DNA from: Bufo bufo
Lineage: Eukaryota > Chordata > Amphibia > Anura > Bufonidae
Assembly (NCBI RefSeq): GCF_905171765.1
Contig: NC_053389.1
Span: 399,142,645-399,206,644, forward strand
DNA length: 64,000 bases
Direction of reading: 5' to 3'
Within the stretch, counting starts at the first letter, position 1; each line of letters begins with the position of its first letter. A program made the position numbers and the translations under genes. This document shows positions 31,198 through 40,837 of this stretch, piece by piece. The notes under the pieces were generated by a model. The model was not told the DNA's origin. It made no database searches and saw nothing but the letters and a program-made list of their open reading frames with translations.

Positions 31198-33475
31198 TAT
31201 CCCCCCCCCTCTGCCCAAGGCCAGGGGACTGGGGACTTGACCCTGATAGACAGTAAATCCTTGACAAGGCATCAGCATTAACATGAAGCTTCCCTGCCCT
31301 GTGCTCTACCACAAAATTAAAGTCCTGCAACTCCAGGAACCACCGTGTTACCCTTGCATTGTTTCCTTTATTTCGGCACATCCATTTTAAAGGGGCATGG
31401 TCAGATACCAAGCGGAACTTCCTACCTGCCAAATAGTACCGCAAAGCCACGAGGGCCCACTTTATTGCCAAACACTCCCTCTCCACTATTGAGTAGTTTC
31501 TCTCACAGGAGGAGAGTTTTCTACTCAAATATATGATGGGGTGTTCTTCCCCATTTACCTCTTGTGACATTACTGCCCCTAACGCAACCTCTGAGGCATC
31601 GGTCTGGACAATAAACTCTTTTGAGAAGTCTGGTGTGATCAGCACAGGCTGACTGCATAGGGCTTTTTTAAGGTCCTGAAATGCCTTTTCTGTCTCTTGA
31701 GACCACTGGACCATTACTGACTTTCTCCCTTCTGTGAGGTCTGTTAATGGTGCTGCAATGGAGGCAAAGTTCGGGACAAATCTGCGGTAATAGCCAACAA
31801 TCCCCAAGAACGCCTTCACTTGTTTTTTTGTCCGAGGCTGTGGCCACTTCTGAATTGCCTCCACTTTGTTTACCTATGGTCGTATTGTGCCCTTACCTAC
31901 AATATACCCCAGATAGCAAGCCTCCTCCAACCCAATAGCGCACTTCTCCGGGTTAGCAGTAAAGCCAGCTTTCCTGAGGGAATCCAGTACCTTACCTAGA
32001 TGGGATTCCCAGTCCGTGCTAAAGACCACAATATCGTCTAAGTATGCTGCTGCGTACATTTTATGGGGCCCCAAGACCCTGTCCATCGCTCTCTGGAAAG
32101 TGGCGGGTGCCCCTTGTAACCCAAAGGGCATCCTGGTATATTGAAAGAGCCCGTCTGGGGTGGAGAAGGCAGTCTTTTCCTTTGCCTCCTCTGATAGGGG
32201 AATCTGCCAGTACCCCTTGGTGAGGTCAAGTGTGGTAATATACCTAGCTGGTCCCAATCTTTCAATTAATTCATCCACCCGGGGCATAGGATAGGAATCG
32301 CATTTAGAGACTTCATTTAGACAGCGGAAGTCATTGCAGAACCGCCAGGTCCCATTTGGCTTAGGCACTAATACAATGGGGTTAGACCAGCCGCTTTTGG
32401 ATTCCTCAATAACCTGCAGAGCTAACATACGCTTTACCTCCTCAGAGACCGCTTGTCTCCGAGGCTCAGGGATTCTGTATGGTTTATTGTTTATCGTTAC
32501 CTCGGGATCAGTGACTATATCATGCTGAATGACATCTGTAGTGCCTGGCAGGTCCGTAAAAATATCCCTGTTCTGCTGTAGAAACTCCTTGGTTTCTTGT
32601 TTTTGGGGTTTGAACAGGGTGTCACCTATTGCAACCTTTTCAATATCTGTGTGACAATCCATTTGGGGTTTTGTGGCCGCTACCAGGGACTCTCTATCCT
32701 TCCAAGGTTTGATTAAATTGACGTGATAGAGTTGGATGGGCTTTCTTTTCCCAGACTGATGTATTTTATAATTGACTTCTCCAACCCTTTCTACTACTTC
32801 AAAAGGACCCTGCCACTTGGCCAGAAATTTGCTTTCTACCGTGGGAACCAGCACTAGTACCCTGTCCCCAGGGTTGAACTGCCTCACTCGGGCCGCTCTA
32901 TTGTACACCCTGCTCTGGGACTCTTGGGCCTTCTGCATGTGTTCCCTCATGATGGGCATAATACTGCTGATGCGATCTTGTATTTGGGCCACGTGTTCTA
33001 TCACACTTCTGTAAGGGGTAGCCTCACTCTCCCTAGTCTCCTTGGCAATATCCAGCAATCCCCTGGGATGTCTCCCATATAATAACTCAAATGGAGAGAA
33101 GCCAGTGGAGGACTGGGGGACCTCTCGGATGGAGAACATGAGATATGGCAACAGACAATCACAGTCCCTCCCATCCTTTTCTACCACCCTTCTCAACATC
33201 CCCTTTAAGGTTTTATTGAACCTCTCTACGAGACCATCTGTTTGGGGATGATATGCAGAGGTTCTTAGCTGCTTAATTTTCAGCAGGTTGCAAAGCTCTT
33301 TCATAACTTTGGACATGAAAGGTGTACCCTGGTCAGTCAGTATTTCTTTTAGTAGGCCAGTTCTGGAAAATATTTGAACCAACTCCCGAGCAATGCACTT
33401 GGAGGAGGTATTCCGCAACGGAATGGCTTCAGGATACCTGGTGGCATAGTCCAGCACTACCAAATTTGCAATAAA
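31193..33475 (-). pseudogene. Gmr1-like pol: integrase, then RT and RNase H
   Basis: One minus-strand frame has integrase first: LDYATRYPEA (Asp), LTDQGTPFMS (Asp), HPQTDGLVERFNKTLK (Glu) and a C-terminal KWQGPFEVVERVGEVNYKI module. Reverse transcriptase follows: SGWSNPIVLVPKPNGTWRF, YITTLDLTKGYWQIP, RMPFGLQGAPATFQRAM and YLDDIVVFS. After a single in-frame TAG near 31871 come the thumb/connection and RNase H (QTDASEVALGAV, NADALSRIY). Integrase before RT is the reverse of ordinary Gypsy order and matches the Gmr1 clade first described in cod. The 5' part is missing: near 33475 the sequence changes to an unrelated AT-rich MITE end. Confidence 0.88.
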
Positions 33476-33652
33476 AAATTTGAATCCGAAAATTCGAATT
33501 CCAAAAATTCGCATATTACACAATCATTACCTTTCCGATTTTTTGAGTAAAAAAAAATCGTGAATTTTCGAATTTGCTAATTTTCAACTAATATTCTACA
33601 AAATATTCGCGAAATATTGTGAATTCGAATATGACCCCTGCCGCTCATCACT
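33476..33652. mobile_element. AT-rich hAT-like MITE end
   Basis: Contains TTCGAATTC and AATATTCGCGAAATATT palindromic pieces and ends CGCTCATCACTA. Read inward that is TAGTGATGAGCG, close to the hAT copy terminus TAGGGATGAGCG. Only one end is recognised; it cuts off the Gmr1-like ORF. Confidence 0.5.
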
Positions 33653-35098
33653 AATGATTATAGCAAATATGCCGGACCTAATATAAATTGGGCTAAATCA
33701 GTCTGTATCCCAATTGATCCGCTAAACAAATTAATACCAGGCTTTTTGGAAATTAAGAAAATAGATGAACCTGTAAAATATTTAGGTATTCAGATTACCC
33801 CTAATTCAAAGGACTACCTTCAATTAAATGTGCTTCCCAAAATACAGGAAATAAAGAAAAAAATTAAGGTATGGAAAAGATTACACGTATCAATGGCAGG
33901 TTGCATTTCATTGGTGAAAATGTGTATTTTACCTTCTTTGAATTATATCATGTGGAATGCGCCTGCTATAATTCCGAAGAGAATCTTTAAAAGGATAGCT
34001 TCTTTACTTACGGATCTGATATGGCGCGGCAAAAAAACTAGAACATAAGCGCAAATATTGCATATCCGAGAGAAAGAGGGCGGTTTATCGGCTCCGGACT
34101 TGGAACTCTATTTTTTTTCTGGCCATATCAGAAACATGATAAATTGGAGCAGCTCACAAAGATATAAAGCTATGATAGCAGGGATTAACAAAAAGCTAAA
34201 TAATTGTAGTATCTTTCAATTGGTGGAAGCTGATATTCTGTCACAACAGCAAACTAATAAAATACCACTGTTTGTGTTGTGGACTAAAATCTGGAAGGAG
34301 GTAAGAGATATGTGGCCCCATACTTGAGTACATGTTGATAGTCTATTATGGGACAATACCTGCCTTAGAGAATTAAAACTGATTGAACAAGAAGTCTGGT
34401 GGAAAAGTGGAATTTATAGACTGGGGCAGGTATGGAAGGCGGGAGATGTAGTTGCATATCCAGACCTTATAAATACGTGTGGAATTGGAAACAGAGATCT
34501 GAGTTTTTTTTATCTTTAACTGAAACAAGCCTTGCGGGCGTCGTTAGGAAAGGGAACACAACTACCTACTGTCCCACAACCTATAGCTAATATATCTGAG
34601 CTAAGAATGGGTAAGAAACTGATATCTAGGATATATCAATGTTTGTTACATCAGAAGACAGAAAAAAAAGCAGTTAATTGTCTAAAGCATAAATGGCAAG
34701 AGGTTTATAATTTTCATCAGATAGAGTTTTGGGAGAGGGTGATACACGCAAAAAATTGGGTTTCACATAACTTTTCCCACAGGGTTACCCAATTTAACAT
34801 ACTATATTGATTATACTATTCCCCTAAAGTCTTGATGAAATTTTATAGTTCTAAAGAATTTAACTGTAAAAAATGCGGGCAGATAGGTGTGGATGACATC
34901 CACATACTCTGGACATGCGTGGTAAGGCGGAGGAATAATTTTTTTAATTTTTTTTTTGCCTCTGGGAAGGTAGCAACAGGCATTGGGGTAAATTGGGTTG
35001 GGTAATATGTTAACTATATATTTTTTGCTTACAATGTAAAAATAATACTGTGAAGTTATAATGTATTTTTTTAAGAAGAATAAAGATTATTTAAAAAA
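33653..35098 (+). pseudogene. L1-clade LINE, 3' end of ORF2
   Basis: Pieces: VKYLGIQITPN, then KVWKRLHVSMAGCISLVKMC and ILPSLNYIMWNAPAIIP (the post-RT region of L1-type ORF2). GGLSAPDLELYFFSGHIRNM and a terminal zinc-knuckle motif CKKCGQIGVDDIHILWTC (C-x2-C...H-x4-C) follow. Frameshifts and stops separate these. It ends with AATAAAG followed by an A-rich tail near 35080-35100. It is 5'-truncated, with no RT catalytic motif left. Confidence 0.8.
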
Positions 35099-35389
35099 GG
35101 GGGAAAAAAAGAAAGATATTTTAGGGGGTGTTTTTCTTAAAAGAAATTCATAAATGATGGAACTGAAAACCTGTCAGGAGAAATCTGATCTGGAAAGTGG
35201 GTGGTCTTCTCAAAGATCTAGTATTTTGTTGAGGATTCACTGTCTATCTTTACTCAGCTCTGGAGTCCACCATTTACTTCTAGTCCTTGCCCACGGCTCC
35301 TTACTGTTGTTCCCTCTTCAGCAATCCATCCTGCCTCTTCTGCTCGTTATGATTTAAACTGGCACAGCTTCTTTTACCACAGTTTTTCT
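35099..35389. other. no supported feature
   Basis: No repeat or gene recognised between the L1 tail and the dispersed repeat. Confidence 0.5.
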
Positions 35390-35900
35390 TTTTAAGTAAT
35401 AAAACATGATAAAACGTCATGTCACTTATAGTGCACACTAAATACCATAAAAGCAAAACCCCAAAAACCATGGTAGAATTGCGTTCTTTTCAATTTTATC
35501 TCCCAAAGAATTAAAAAAAATATTTTTAATACATGATATGTAGAGTTGAGCGAAGCGAGCTTCGGATGCTTAATCTGAACTCGCTTTGTTCAAACTTCTG
35601 AATAATACTGTACGGAGATTCATCTCCATACAGTATTATAATGCATGGGCTCCGATGAGCCGGAGTAAGTTATTCAGGAAGTCACGCGTGACTTTGTTGA
35701 ATAACTTTGGTAACTCTATACAGTATTATTCTGAAGTTTTGAATGAAGCAACTTTGTTTTAAGCATCTGAAGCTCGCTTCGTTCAACTCTAATGATCTAG
35801 TAAGCCAAATGGTGCTATACAAGGTATGGCTCTTGGAAAATGAGGAGGAAAAAAATAAAAATGAAAAAGCAAAAATTGAATGGGCCCTGAAGAAGTTAAA
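35390..35900 (+). repeat. dispersed anuran-type repeat (copy 2), split by MITE
   Basis: It matches 11490-11760 on both sides of the MITE at 35541-35791 (e.g. AAGCAAAACCCCAAAAACCA before, AAATGAGGAGGAAAAAAATA after). It is non-coding. Confidence 0.6.
35541..35791. mobile_element. 251-bp hAT MITE sharing termini with copies B and C
   Basis: Termini TAGAGTTGAGCGAAGCGAGC and inverse GCTTCGTTCAACTCTA. The first 14 bases equal the left end of the hAT copies. The flanks ATGATATG (35533-35540) and ATGATCTA (35792-35799) agree at six of eight positions, consistent with an old 8-bp duplication. The body is palindromic around CTCCATACAGTATTAT. It has no coding capacity. Confidence 0.75.
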
Positions 35901-36029
35901 ATAAATTATTTATACAAGTGGAATGAAAGAGATAATCAATCATATAAATACAAGCAATCGCGTTCTAAACCAGAGGAACAAAAACCAGGCTGGTGTAGTG
36001 AGCTTAATTTATATTTATATAAGCAGATA

Positions 36030-37666
36030 CAGTGGGATGCGAAAGTTTGGGCAACCTTGTTAATCGTCATGATTTTCCTGTATAAATCGTTGGTTGTTAC
36101 GATAAAAAACGTCAGTTAAATATATCATATAGGAGACACACACAGTGATATTTGAGAAGTGAAATTAACTTTATTGGATTTACAGAAAGTGTGCTATAAT
36201 TGTTTAAACAAAATTAGGCAGGTACATAAATTTGGGCACTGTTGTCATTTTATTGATTCCAAAACCTTTAGAACTAATTATTGGAACTCAAATTGGCTTG
36301 GTAAGCTCAGTGACCCCTGACCTACATACACAGGTGAATCCAATTATGAGAAAGAGTATTTAAGGGGGTCAATTGTAAGTTTCCCTCCTCTTTTAATTTT
36401 CTCTGAAGAGTAGCAACATGTGGGTCTCAAAACAACTCTCAAATAACCTGAAGACAAAGATTGCTCACCATCATGGTTTAGGGGAAGGATACAGAAAGCT
36501 GTCTCAGAGATTTCAGCTGTCTGTTTCCACAGTTAGGAACATATTGAGATAATGGAAGACCACAGGCTCAGTTCAAGTTAAGGCTCGAAGTGGCAGACCA
36601 AGAAAAATCTCGGATCGACAGAAGCGACAAATGGTGAGAACAGTCAGAGTCAACCCACAGACCAGCACCAAAGACCTACAACATCATCTTGCTGCAGATG
36701 GAGTTACTGTGCATCGTTCAACCATTCGGCACACTTTACACAAGGAGATGCTGTATGCGAGAGTGATGCAGAGGAAGCCTTTTCTCCACCCCAGCACAAT
36801 AAGGGCCGCTTGAGGTGGGCTAAAGCACATTTGGACAAGCCAGCTTCATTTTGGAAAAGGTGCTGTCGACTGATGAAACTAAAATTTAGTTATTTGGCCA
36901 TAACAAGGGGCGTTATGCATAGAGGAAAAGAACACAGCATTCCAAGAAAAACACCTGCTACCGACAGTAAAACATGGTGGTGGTTCCATCATGCTGTGGG
37001 GCTGTGTGGCCAGTGCAGGGACTGGGAATCTTGTCAAAGTTGGGGGACGCATGGATTCCACTCAGTATCAGCAGATTCTGGAGACCAATGACCAGGAATC
37101 AGTGACAAAGCTGAAGCTGCGCCGGGGCTGGATCTTTCAACAAGACAACGACCCTAAACACTGCTCAAAATCCACTAAGGCATTTTTTGCAGAGCAACAA
37201 GTACAACGTTCTGGAATGGCCATCTCAGTCCCCAGACCTGAATATAATTGAAAATCTGTGGTGTGACTTAAAGAGAGCTGTCCATGCTCGGAAGACATCA
37301 AACCTGAATGAACTAAAGATGTTTTGTAAAGAGGAATGGTCCAAAATACCTTCAACCAGAATCCAGACTCTCATTGGAACCTACAGGAAGCGTTTAGAGG
37401 CTGCAATTTCTGCAAAAGGAGGATCTACTTAATATTGATTTCATTTCTTTTTTGTGGTGCCCAAATTTATGCACCTGCCTAATTTTGTTTAAACAATTAT
37501 AGCACACTTTCTGTAAATCCAATAAACTTCATTTCACTTCTCAAATATCACTGTGTGTGTCTCCTATATGATATATTTAACTGACATTTTTTATCGTAAC
37601 AACCAACGATTTATACAGGAAAATCATGACGATTAACAAGGTTGCCCAAACTTTCGCATCCCACTG
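36030..37666 (+). mobile_element. Tc1-like transposon, decayed (1637 bp)
   Basis: Ends CAGTGGGATGCGAAAGTTTG and its inverse, with TA on both sides (36028-36029 and 37667-37668). The terminal inverted repeats are about 150-210 bp, the IR/DR type. The single gene is on the plus strand and is broken. It sits in the 5' UTR of the CR1 element. Confidence 0.92.
36418..37432 (+). pseudogene. Tc1 transposase, inactivated
   Basis: Starts MWVSKQLSNNLKTKIAHHH with a helix-turn-helix (YRKLSQRFQLSVSTVRNILR). An in-frame stop follows, then GRPRKISDRQKRQMVRTVR (GRPR linker) and a second HTH. Catalytic pieces are VLSTDETK (first Asp), QQDNDPKHCSKSTK (second Asp) and EWPSQSPDLNIIENLW (Glu), a DD34E-type Tc1. 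Frameshifts occur near 36800-36880 and 37200. It cannot encode active transposase as it stands. Confidence 0.88.
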
Positions 37667-37833
37667 TATATAACGCGAGTTTGACCGCGACGCATGGTTG
37701 ATTAAGTGTGTGGTTGTGTAAGTGTGTGATTTAAGATTAAGTGACTTTAGATTCAGGGACTTCAGTGGGGACTGCAATTAGCCAGTTTCTTATTACTACA
37801 TTATATTGTATTTTTCGCTTTTGTGGTGTAATC

Positions 37834-37847
37834 CCCATTTAGTATGT
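37834..37847. repeat. 14-bp target duplication, left copy
   Basis: CCCATTTAGTATGT, repeated exactly at 38570-38583 on the other side of the 722-bp insertion. Confidence 0.75.
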
Positions 37848-38569
37848 ATGTAGTATTACGCTTTGGCCAAAATGTACACCAATGCCTCATTCAACATCCA
37901 GCATGAAGGCAGGGCAGAGTGCTGGTTGCAGAGTGCTATTGCATTTGTGTTTTTTTCTTTGAATATGTATTTCGCCATGGCGATGTGCACCTGCATATAG
38001 GGTTGTGCTGACTGAATCCCCCACATTTTTTCTTTGTAGTATATATTGGAGGCGTGGCGATCTCCATGCAGTCATGCACACCTGACCAGTTAGTCTGCCC
38101 TGCAGGCTGGTTTTAAAGTCAGTATAAAACTGAGTCTACTTCTACAGGGCCTACCAGTAGCCATTTGGCTCCAGGAGAAGTATATAGTGGGCTCAGCATG
38201 CATGTTGGTACTTGCATCCCTGGATCCGATGAAAGCTGCAACGGCACCGGACGGGGTTAAAAGCAGAGTGTGCCTGGCGTTCATGCTGTACCTGCGCTCC
38301 CTGGACTTTGTGTGGCTGTTATGGCCCATAAACAGGTAGGAACTAGTGTTAGGGACCACTCAAATGAGGCAACCATGACGTGGTGAGTGGCTTATTACGC
38401 TTTGGCCAAAATGTACACCAATGCCTCATTCAACATTTAGCATGGAGGCAGGGCAGAATGCTGGCTGCAGAGTGCTATTGCATTTGTGTTTTTTTCTTTG
38501 AATATGTATTTCGCCATGGCGATGTGCACCTGCATATAGGGTTGTGCTGACTGAATCCCCCACATTTTT
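37848..38569. mobile_element. 722-bp non-coding insertion, 1.3 tandem units
   Basis: The segment beginning TATTACGCTTTGGCCAAAAT and ending near CTGAATCCCCCACATTTTT occurs twice, at about 37855-38035 and 38393-38569, 539 bp apart, with a different middle (GGACGGGGTTAAAAGCAGAG region). The whole is flanked by a 14-bp duplication. It has no ORF with recognisable domains. The structure could be two LTR-like units around a short middle, or 1.3 copies of a 539-bp tandem unit. I do not recognise the family. Confidence 0.65.
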
Positions 38570-38583
38570 CCCATTTAGTATGT
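38570..38583. repeat. 14-bp target duplication, right copy (holds ORF1 ATG)
   Basis: CCCATTTAGTATGT; the ATG at 38580-38582 within it opens CR1 ORF1. Confidence 0.75.
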
Positions 38584-39317
38584 GTTGCACAATTGACAAC
38601 GCAGTCCAGTGCACATCTTGCATGATGTATGCAGTCCTGGAACAGCTGTTCGAGGGTGTATATCTTTGTTCAAGATGTGAGCAAATTACTGGTTTGAAAT
38701 CGCAAATCGAGTCTCTAAACGGGAAAGTTGCAACACTGAGAGGCATTGACAATTTGAAAAAGAGTTTGCTTCTCACCGAGAAGGCACTCTTTGGGGTAGA
38801 TGAGGGGGAGGGTGACAGAGAGGAGGCTGAGGAAAGTGAGGTAGCTTGCTGGGTAACAGTTAGAAAGCGGGGTAGAGGGAAGAGTGCCAGGGAGGTTAGC
38901 CCTGATCTGACAAACCCCAACAAGTTTGCACGTTTGGCAGATGAGGGGGATGTCAGTTCAGCGACGGCACTGCTGCAGCTGGACACTTCCTCTGCCAGTC
39001 AGGGGAATGTCAGCTCCAGCAAGCAGGGAACCAGGAGAGCAGAGCAATGCAGACAGGTGCTGGTAGTGGGAGACTCTATTATTAGGGGAACAGATAGGGC
39101 AATCTGTCACAAAGACTGTGATCGCCGAACAGTGTGCTGTTTTACTGGCGCTAGAGTTCGACAGATCGCGGATCGGGTTGGCAGATTACTAGGAGGGGCT
39201 GGAGAAGATCCAGCGGTCATGGTCCATATCGGAACCAATGACAAAGTTAGAGGTAGGTGGAGAGTCCTTAAAAATTATTTCAGGGATTTAGGTCAAAAGC
39301 TTAGGGCAAGGACCTGA
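38580..39317 (+). pseudogene. CR1 ORF1 with esterase domain, frameshifted at its end
   Basis: The chosen start is ATG 38580 (MCCTIDNAVQCTSCMMYAVL), after the insertion. An upstream in-frame ATG at 38544 lies in inserted DNA. A Cys-rich N-terminus (CTSC...CSRC) is followed by a coiled-coil-like stretch (LKSQIESLNGKVATLRG), an acidic/basic linker and a SGNH/GDSL esterase: VLVVGDSIIRGTDRA (Ser block) and MVHIGTND. The frame stops at 39317, but esterase-like sequence with GRDGVHLN continues in another frame to about 39560. CR1 ORF1 proteins bind the RNA and may aid membrane or lipid contact. Confidence 0.82.
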
Positions 39318-39648
39318 AAGGAAGTATTTTCCGAAATACTGCCTGTACCACGGGCCACACAAGAAAGGCAGTGGGAGATTAGAGAGATCAACAAGTGGCT
39401 CAAGAACTGGTGTAGGAAGGAGGGGTTTGGGTTCCTGAACAACTGGGCTGACTTCTCTATCGGCTACAGGCTCTATGGTAGGGACGGGGTGCACCTCAAT
39501 GGGGAATGGCCAGCTGTGTTGGGGAGAAAGATGGCTAGAAGGTTGGAGGAGTGTTTAAACTAGGGACTGGGGGGAGGGAAATTACATTATAGGAGGGAAA
39601 GATAGTGCAGATAGAGACCAGGGGCAAGGTAGTGGGACTGGGGGAGGA

Positions 39649-40433
39649 ATGGAAGGAGGAACTAGAACAGTTCAGAAGGAAAGGTGTAGGGTAAAAAATA
39701 TACGTAAACCTCTCAAATGTATGTATACTAATGCCAGAAGCCTGACTAATAAAAATGGGGAACTGGAATTAGTGATGTGTGAGGAGGACTATGACATAGT
39801 GGGAATAACGGAAACATGGCTGGATTATAGCTATGACTGGGCAGTTAATGTACAAGGTTACAGTCTGTTTAGAAACGATCGTCAAAACCAGAGAGGGGGA
39901 GGCGTCTGCCTTTATGTAAAGTCCTGTCTAAAGCCCACACTCCGGGAAGATATGAGTGAGGGACATGAACATGTAGAGTCAATGTGGGTAGAGATACATG
40001 AGGCTAAAAAAAATAAAAAATTACTAATAGGAGTTTACTATAAACCACCTAATATACCAGAGTCCACAGAAAATCTACTACTAAACGAGATAGACAAGGC
40101 AGCAAATCATAATGAGGTGGTTTTATGGGGGACTTCAACCACCCAGATATAGACTGGGAAACTGAAAGCTCTACATCCCATAAAGGAAACAGATTCTTGG
40201 CAATAACCAAAGACAATTACCTCTCCCAACTGGTTCAGGACCTGACTAGAGAGACGGCCATACTGGACTTAGTATTAACCAATAGGCCTCACAGAACAAC
40301 AGACGTGCAGGTTGGGGGACACCTGGGAAATAGTGACCATAAAGTAATAACCTTCCAATTATCATTCAAAAGAGCGTTTCTACAGGGAGGAAAAAAATAC
40401 CAAACTTCAAAAAAGCAAAATTTAGCCAACTAA
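39649..40433 (+). pseudogene. CR1 ORF2 endonuclease domain
   Basis: APE-type endonuclease that nicks the target for reverse transcription. KCMYTNARSLTNKNGELEL, DIVGITETWLD (catalytic Glu), GGGVCLYVKSCLKPTLRED and LLIGVYYKPPN lie in one frame. After a frameshift near 40125 come GDFNHPDIDW and GNSDHKVITF (catalytic SDH). Beyond 40433 the linker to the RT decays; the next insertion is at 40838. Confidence 0.85.
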
Positions 40434-40837
40434 GAGAGGCCGTAGACCTAACTAACTGGGACAAAGTCCTCAAAAATAAAAATACAGCCACAAAATGGGA
40501 TATCTTTAAAATCATCCTAAAATCTCATTGTGAGAGGTACATACCGTATGGGAATAAAAGGTTAAGGAACAAAAAGAAACCAATGTGGATAAATAGAACT
40601 GTAAAGTAAGCAATAAATGACAAAAAGAAAGCATATAAATCACTAAAACAAGAGGGTAGCACGGAAGCACTGAAAAACTATAAGAAAAAAATAGAACATG
40701 TAAAAAACAAATAAAAGCGGCCAAACTAGAGACAGAGAGATTAATTGCCAAAGAGAGTAAAACTAACCCTAAAATGTTCTTCAATTATATAAATGTTAAA
40801 AATATAAATCTGAAGGTGTCGGCCCTTTTAAAGAGTA

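Noticed and set aside
38090..38986. Minus-strand ORFs of 89 and 186 aa
   Set aside because: The first lies in the 722-bp non-coding insertion; the second is antisense to CR1 ORF1 and partly to the insertion.
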